The notes under the pieces are model-generated. The model had not been told where the DNA came from. It ran no database searches and saw only the letters and a program-made list of their open reading frames with translations. The position numbers and the translations under genes are program-made. A DNA stretch of 42,546 nt, taken from positions 1 through 42,546 of the forward strand of contig JAJZPG010000025.1 in the NCBI GenBank assembly GCA_021811235.1, in the 5' to 3' direction. This DNA comes from Pseudomonadota bacterium. GTDB lineage: Bacteria > Pseudomonadota > Gammaproteobacteria > Burkholderiales > Thiobacillaceae. Positions within the stretch are counted from its first letter, which is position 1. The number at the start of each line of letters is the position of its first letter. This document shows, one piece after another, positions 38,673 through 42,546 of the stretch.

Positions 38673-40026
38673 GTATTTTGGTACCGACGGCGTGCGGGGC
38701 AGGGTGGGCGAGTCGCCGATCACGCCCGAATTCGTGATGCGTCTGGGCTATGCCGCCGGCCAGGTGCTGGTGGCCGATCGCGGCAGCCTGCCGCCGGACC
38801 AGCACCCGACCGTGCTGATCGGCAAGGACACCCGCATCTCCGGCTACATGCTGGAAGCTGCGCTGGAAGCCGGTTTCACCGCTGCCGGCGTGAATGTGCT
38901 GATGACCGGACCGATGCCGACGCCGGCCGTGGCCTACCTGACGCGTGCGCTGCGCCTGCAGGCGGGTGTGGTGATCTCGGCGTCGCACAACCCGTTCGAG
39001 GACAACGGCATCAAGTTCTTCTCGGCCAGCGGGCAGAAGCTGCCCGACAGCGTGGAGGAGGCCATCGAGGCCCGGCTGGACCATCCGATCGTCACGGTCG
39101 AGGCGCGCCAGCTCGGCCGCGCCCGCCGCATCGAGGATGCCGCGGCGCGCTACATCGAATTCTGCAAAAGCACCTTTCCCAACAATCTCGACTTGCGCGG
39201 ACTGCGCATCGTGGTCGACTGCGCGCACGGCGCGACCTATCACGTCGCGCCGCACGTGCTGCACGAGCTAGGCGCCGAGGTGATCGCCATCGGCAAGGAA
39301 CCGAACGGCTTCAACATCAACGACCACTGCGGCGCCACGCACACCAAGGCGCTGTCCGACGCGGTGCGGTCGCATCGGGCGGATCTCGGCATCGCGCTCG
39401 ACGGGGATGGGGACCGCCTGATGATGGCCGACGCCAAGGGCAGGATCTACGACGGCGACCAGCTGGTCTACGTCATCGCCCGCCACCGCATCCAGACCGG
39501 CTATATGAAAGGGGGCGTGGTCGGCACGCTGATGACCAACCTCGGGACCGAGCATGCGCTCGCCCGCATCCATGTCCCGTTCGAGCGGGCCAAGGTGGGC
39601 GACCGCTACGTGCTGGAGCGCCTGCATGCCAACGGCTGGACGCTGGGCGGCGAAACCTCGGGCCATATTCTCTGCCTCGACAAGCACACGACGGGCGACG
39701 GCATCGTCTCGGCCCTGCAGGTGCTGCGTGCCTTGCGCGAGACGGGCGAGACGCTGGACGCCTTCACCGCCGATCTGGAAACGTATCCGCAGGTGATGAT
39801 CAACGTGCCGGTCGCCAAGAGCTTCAAGCTGGATGCTGCGCCGCAGGTCAATGCTTCGGTCGCCGAAGCTGAGGCGGCGCTCAACGGCAGCGGCCGGATC
39901 GTCCTGCGTGCCTCGGGCACCGAGCCGCTGATTCGCGTCATGGTAGAAGGGCGGGATGCCGACCTGGTTCGACACACAGCTGAAACAATTGCCGCTGCAG
40001 TGAAGGCGGCGGCTGCAGGCGGGTGA
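38662..40026 (+). CDS. glmM: Phosphoglucosamine mutase GlmM
   Basis: Converts glucosamine-6-phosphate to glucosamine-1-phosphate for UDP-GlcNAc, and hence peptidoglycan and LPS. The 454 residues (E. coli 445) have [13 protein letters not shown] at the start, the phosphoserine loop VISASHNPF with Ser108, the Mg-binding DGDGDRLM, the substrate loop GGETSGHIL and the C-terminal phosphate-binding [15 protein letters not shown]. The RBS AGGAACAACAGG lies within folP. The folP-glmM pair after ftsH is conserved. The 3' end abuts the Pho box of pstS. Confidence 0.98.
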
Positions 40027-40035
40027 TTTCCCACC

Positions 40036-40069
40036 CTGAAATATATCTGTAATATTCGCCCGTTAGTAT
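40036..40069 (+). promoter_or_regulatory. Pho box and -10 of the pst operon
   Basis: CTGAAAT (40036-40042), ATAT, CTGTAAT (40047-40053) form a 7-4-7 direct repeat matching the PhoB box layout (CTGTCAT-N4-CTGTCAT). Ten nt later is the -10 TAGTAT (40064-40069), the spacing expected when PhoB replaces -35 recognition. This predicts induction under phosphate starvation. Confidence 0.75.
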
Positions 40070-40117
40070 GGCGACGTCGCCCTGGCGGCAACGTCTACAA
40101 CTATCGGAGATATATAC

Positions 40118-41137
40118 ATGCGTACACTCAACAAACTGGCTCAGGGCGCTCTCGCCGCTGCCATGGGTCTGGCTTTCTCGGTGAGCGCGCTGGCCGCTGA
40201 CATCACGGGCGCGGGCGCAACCTTCCCCTACGCTGTTTACACCAAGTGGGCCGAAGCCTACCAGACGGCAACCGGCAACAAGGTCAACTACCAGGGCATC
40301 GGTTCGTCGGGCGGCGTCAAGCAGATCAAGGCCAAGACGGTCGATTTCGCCGGCAGCGACGCGCCGGTTCCGGAAGCCGATCTGGATGCCAACAAGCTGG
40401 TTCAGGTCCCGACCGTCATGGGCGGCGTGACCATCGTCATGAACGTTCCCGGTATGGATTCCGGCAAGCTGAAGCTGGACGGCGCCACCGCCGCCAACAT
40501 CTTCCGCGGCGCCATCACCAAGTGGAACGACCCGGCCATCGCCAAGCTGAACCCCGGCGTCAAACTGCCGGATCTGGCGATCACCGTGTCGCACCGCTCC
40601 GACGGTTCGGGTACCACCTATACCTTCACCCACTATCTGGCCAAGCAGTCCATGGCGTTCAAGCGTGACGTCGGCGCAGGCAACACCGTGAACTGGCCCT
40701 CGAATGCAGTCGGCGGCAAGGGCAACCCGGGTGTCGCTGCCAACGTGCAGAAGATCAAGGGCGCAATCGGTTATGTGGATATCGCCGATGCCATGAAGAA
40801 CAACATGGACTTCGTCGCGCTGAAGAACAAGGCCGGCAACTACATCGTTCCGAGCCAGCAGTCGGTTGCCGACGCGGCGGCCGGCGCCAACTTCAAGGTC
40901 AAGGGCATGGCTCCCGATCTGCTGGACCAGTCGCACAAGAACGCATGGCCCATCACGACGGCCACCTACGTTCTGGCCTACGAGAAGGGCTCCGACGCCA
41001 CCAAGCAGAAGGGCGTGGTCGACTTCTTCACCTGGTCCCTGAACAACGGTCAGAAAATGGCCGCCGACCTGGGTTTCGTGGCACTCCCGCCCAACGTCGT
41101 GAAGATGGTCGAAGCGGAAATGAAGAACATCAAGTAA
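40118..41137 (+). CDS. pstS: Phosphate ABC transporter periplasmic binding protein PstS
   Basis: Captures inorganic phosphate in the periplasm for the PstCAB transporter. The 339 residues include a signal peptide (MRTLNKLAQGALAAAMGLAFSVSALAA). The phosphate-site stretches are ITGAGATFPYAVYTKWAEAY, YQGIGSSGGVKQI, DFAGSDAPV and SHRSDGSGTTYTFTHYL. The C-terminal part ends with YEKGSDATKQKGVVDFFTWSLNNGQKMAADLGFVALP. The length is close to E. coli PstS (346). Two strong hairpins separate it from pstC, so pstS mRNA should accumulate above the rest of the operon. Confidence 0.98.
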   Translation: MRTLNKLAQGALAAAMGLAFSVSALAADITGAGATFPYAVYTKWAEAYQTATGNKVNYQGIGSSGGVKQIKAKTVDFAGSDAPVPEADLDANKLVQVPTVMGGVTIVMNVPGMDSGKLKLDGATAANIFRGAITKWNDPAIAKLNPGVKLPDLAITVSHRSDGSGTTYTFTHYLAKQSMAFKRDVGAGNTVNWPSNAVGGKGNPGVAANVQKIKGAIGYVDIADAMKNNMDFVALKNKAGNYIVPSQQSVADAAAGANFKVKGMAPDLLDQSHKNAWPITTATYVLAYEKGSDATKQKGVVDFFTWSLNNGQKMAADLGFVALPPNVVKMVEAEMKNIK

Positions 41138-41162
41138 AGTCGCTTCTCGGACTTGCTTGATG

Positions 41163-41195
41163 AAGCCTGGGGCAGCTTGCTGCCCCAGGCTTTCT
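41163..41195 (+). terminator. Strong hairpin after pstS, probable partial terminator
   Basis: AAGCCTGGGGCAGC (41163-41176) and GCTGCCCCAGGCTT (41179-41192) form a near-continuous 13-14 bp stem (the physical loop is the 4-nt CTTG) followed by TTCT. It lies 25 nt past the pstS stop and in front of pstC, so it must be read through for PstC/A synthesis. Confidence 0.8.
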
Positions 41196-41231
41196 GTGAA
41201 AGCAGCTGCCATGAGGCGGCTGCTTTCACAG
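41194..41231 (+). promoter_or_regulatory. Second long hairpin between pstS and pstC
   Basis: CTGTGAAAGCAGC (41194-41206) pairs perfectly with GCTGCTTTCACAG (41219-41231). A U-G wobble and GCC/GGC close it to an ATGA loop, giving about 17 bp. It is followed by ATAAAAAG rather than a T-tract. It may act as an mRNA-stabilising or processing element that protects the pstS 3' end. Confidence 0.7.
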
Positions 41232-41262
41232 ATAAAAAGATCGAATCGATAGGCACCCCACC

Positions 41263-42240
41263 GTGAGTGAGCCCAGCGCATCCGCCGCAGCCGACCTGCA
41301 TGCCCGGCAGGTCAGGAAATTCCGGCTGCAGGACAAGTTTTTCCATCACACCACCCAGTTGTTTGCGTTCGTCGTCCTGGCGGCGTTGGTGGGGATTCTG
41401 GTATCGCTGAGTCTTGAAGCCTGGCCTAGCCTCAAGGAATTCGGGCCGTCCTTCTTGTGGACCAATATCTGGAGCGTGCCGGACGACCGGTACGGCGCGC
41501 TGGCCGCCATTTACGGCACGGTAACGACTTCCGTGCTGGCGCTGCTGATTGCGGTGCCGATCAGCTTCGGGATCGCCCTGTTCCTGACCGAGACCTGCCC
41601 GGTGTGGCTGCGCCGCCCGCTGGGTACCGCGATCGAACTGCTGGCAGGGATTCCTTCCATCGTCTATGGCATCTGGGGCCTGTTCGTGTTCGCGCCCTTG
41701 TTTTCCGAGCACATCCAGCCGCCTCTTCAGGCGTGGCTGGGGGACGTGCCGGTCATCGGGAGCTGGTTTTCCGGTCCCCCCATCGGCGTGGGCATACTCA
41801 CCGCCAGCATCGTGCTGGCCCTGATGGTGATTCCCTTCATTGCGTCGGTCATGCGCGACGTGTTCGAGACCGTGCCGCACGTGCTGAAGGAGTCGGCCTA
41901 CGGCATGGGCTGCACGACATGGGAAGTGGTGCGCAACATCGTGCTGCCCTATACGCGCGTCGGCGTGATCGGCGGCATCATGCTCGGCCTGGGGCGCGCG
42001 CTGGGCGAGACCATGGCGGTCACCTTCGTGATCGGCAATGCCAACCGCATCAACGGCAGCCTGTTTGCGCCCGGTACCTCGATCGCGTCGACCCTGGCCA
42101 ACGAATTCGGCGAAGCCGACCCGGGGCTGCATATCGCCTCGCTGTTCGCGCTGGGCCTGGTGTTGTTCATCATCACCTTTGTGGTGCTGGCGATTTCGCG
42201 CTGGCTGATCAGTCGCAGCATGGGTTCCGAGGGGCTATGA
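41263..42240 (+). CDS. pstC: Phosphate ABC transporter permease PstC
   Basis: An inner-membrane permease subunit of the high-affinity phosphate importer. The 325 residues have six hydrophobic segments after a ~30-residue cytosolic N-terminus. [27 protein letters not shown] and the permease EAA-type loop [50 protein letters not shown] are typical of PstC. It starts with GTG 41263, and no good Shine-Dalgarno is visible. pstA begins 1 nt after its stop. Confidence 0.97.
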   Translation: MSEPSASAAADLHARQVRKFRLQDKFFHHTTQLFAFVVLAALVGILVSLSLEAWPSLKEFGPSFLWTNIWSVPDDRYGALAAIYGTVTTSVLALLIAVPISFGIALFLTETCPVWLRRPLGTAIELLAGIPSIVYGIWGLFVFAPLFSEHIQPPLQAWLGDVPVIGSWFSGPPIGVGILTASIVLALMVIPFIASVMRDVFETVPHVLKESAYGMGCTTWEVVRNIVLPYTRVGVIGGIMLGLGRALGETMAVTFVIGNANRINGSLFAPGTSIASTLANEFGEADPGLHIASLFALGLVLFIITFVVLAISRWLISRSMGSEGL

Positions 42241-42241
42241 C

Positions 42242-42546
42242 ATGCTGAGTCTGTATAACCGCCGCATCTGGATGAACCGCATCGGCATCACGCTGTCGAT
42301 GCTCGCGATGAGCCTGGGCCTGATCGCGCTGTTGTGGATTCTGTGGACGCTGTTTTCCAAGGGTTTCGCTGCGCTGAACTGGGATATGTTCACCCAGGAC
42401 ACGCCAGCACCGGGTTCGGAAGGCGGCGGGCTGCGCAACGCCATCGTCGGCAGCGGCCTCATCCTGCTGTTTTCCATGCTGATCTCGACGCCGATCGGCA
42501 TCCTGGCCGGCATCTATCTGGCGGAATTCGGACGGGTCTCGAAGTT
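42242..42546 (+). CDS. pstA: Phosphate ABC transporter permease PstA, N-terminal part (runs off the window)
   Basis: The second permease subunit of the phosphate importer. About 101 residues are visible. They show a first transmembrane helix (TLSMLAMSLGLIALLWILWTLF), a periplasmic stretch FAALNWDMFTQDTPAPGSEGGGLRNAIVGS and the start of the next helix LILLFSMLISTPIGILAGIYLAEFGRVS, the PstA signature. ATG 42242 lies 1 nt after the pstC stop. The frame is open at the window edge; pstB and phoU presumably follow. Confidence 0.95.
   Translation, partial: MLSLYNRRIWMNRIGITLSMLAMSLGLIALLWILWTLFSKGFAALNWDMFTQDTPAPGSEGGGLRNAIVGSGLILLFSMLISTPIGILAGIYLAEFGRVSK

Overview
The window is about 42.5 kb of GC-rich bacterial chromosome with dense gene packing and frequent ATGA/GTGA stop-start overlaps. 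Gene content and order point to a betaproteobacterium: fliI-J-(X)-O-P-Q-R, dapA-bamC-MBL-rhlE, CNP1-proB, divergent fur/bamE, bamE-dapB, carA-carB-greA-DUF4149-yhbY-rlmE-ftsH-folP-glmM, then pstS-C-A. A Thiobacillus-like or related nitrosomonadalean lineage is an inference from this layout, not a proven identification. No rRNA, tRNA, CRISPR array, insertion sequence or phage gene was recognised.

Layout. (1) 1-3580: 3' part of a flagellar export cluster, with an unrecognised 154-residue protein between FliJ and FliO. (2) 3581-8215: dapA (lysine/peptidoglycan precursor), bamC (outer-membrane assembly lipoprotein), an MBL-fold hydrolase, a DEAD-box helicase with a TTG start and a small DUF3301 membrane protein. 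(3) 8216-11987: an accessory-looking segment bounded by two gene-free stretches. It holds a TPR plus double winged-helix regulator, a START/SRPBCC protein, a beta-propeller protein and a Rossmann oxidoreductase. Parts of it are visibly less GC-rich than the surroundings. (4) 11988-18545: redox and stress genes. On the minus strand are a periplasmic MBL hydrolase, an FAD/NAD reductase and msrB. On the plus strand are a rubrerythrin without rubredoxin domain, an HdrD/GlpC-like Fe-S protein and DUF3501, followed by cyclopropane-fatty-acid synthase and DUF2784. (5) 18561-23449: CDF cation transporter, TRIC-type membrane protein, nitroreductase, and a LysR regulator divergent from an azoreductase-pirin pair. 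(6) 23517-29368: CNP1-like protein, proB, a CobC-like phosphatase and btuF as one overlapping chain; fur; a bamE fused to a Pro/Ala linker and an NTF2-like domain; dapB; glutaredoxin. (7) 29396-42546: carAB, greA, DUF4149, yhbY, rlmE, ftsH, folP, glmM, and the phosphate operon pstS-pstC-pstA, where pstA runs off the end.

The most interesting signals are these. A perfect 7-1-7 palindrome lies just downstream of a good promoter for the rubrerythrin gene, and a near-identical element overlaps the ftsH -10. The rubrerythrin/Fe-S/DUF3501 trio is probably a peroxide-handling system whose electron path is undefined. BamE carries an unusual C-terminal extension. The 8.2-12 kb segment holds a two-winged-helix regulator that is separated from the downstream genes by an intrinsic terminator. 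Several leader or intercistronic hairpins (carA, folP, pstS-pstC) probably set expression ratios.

All assignments come from reading the sequence and remembered family features. No similarity search was run.
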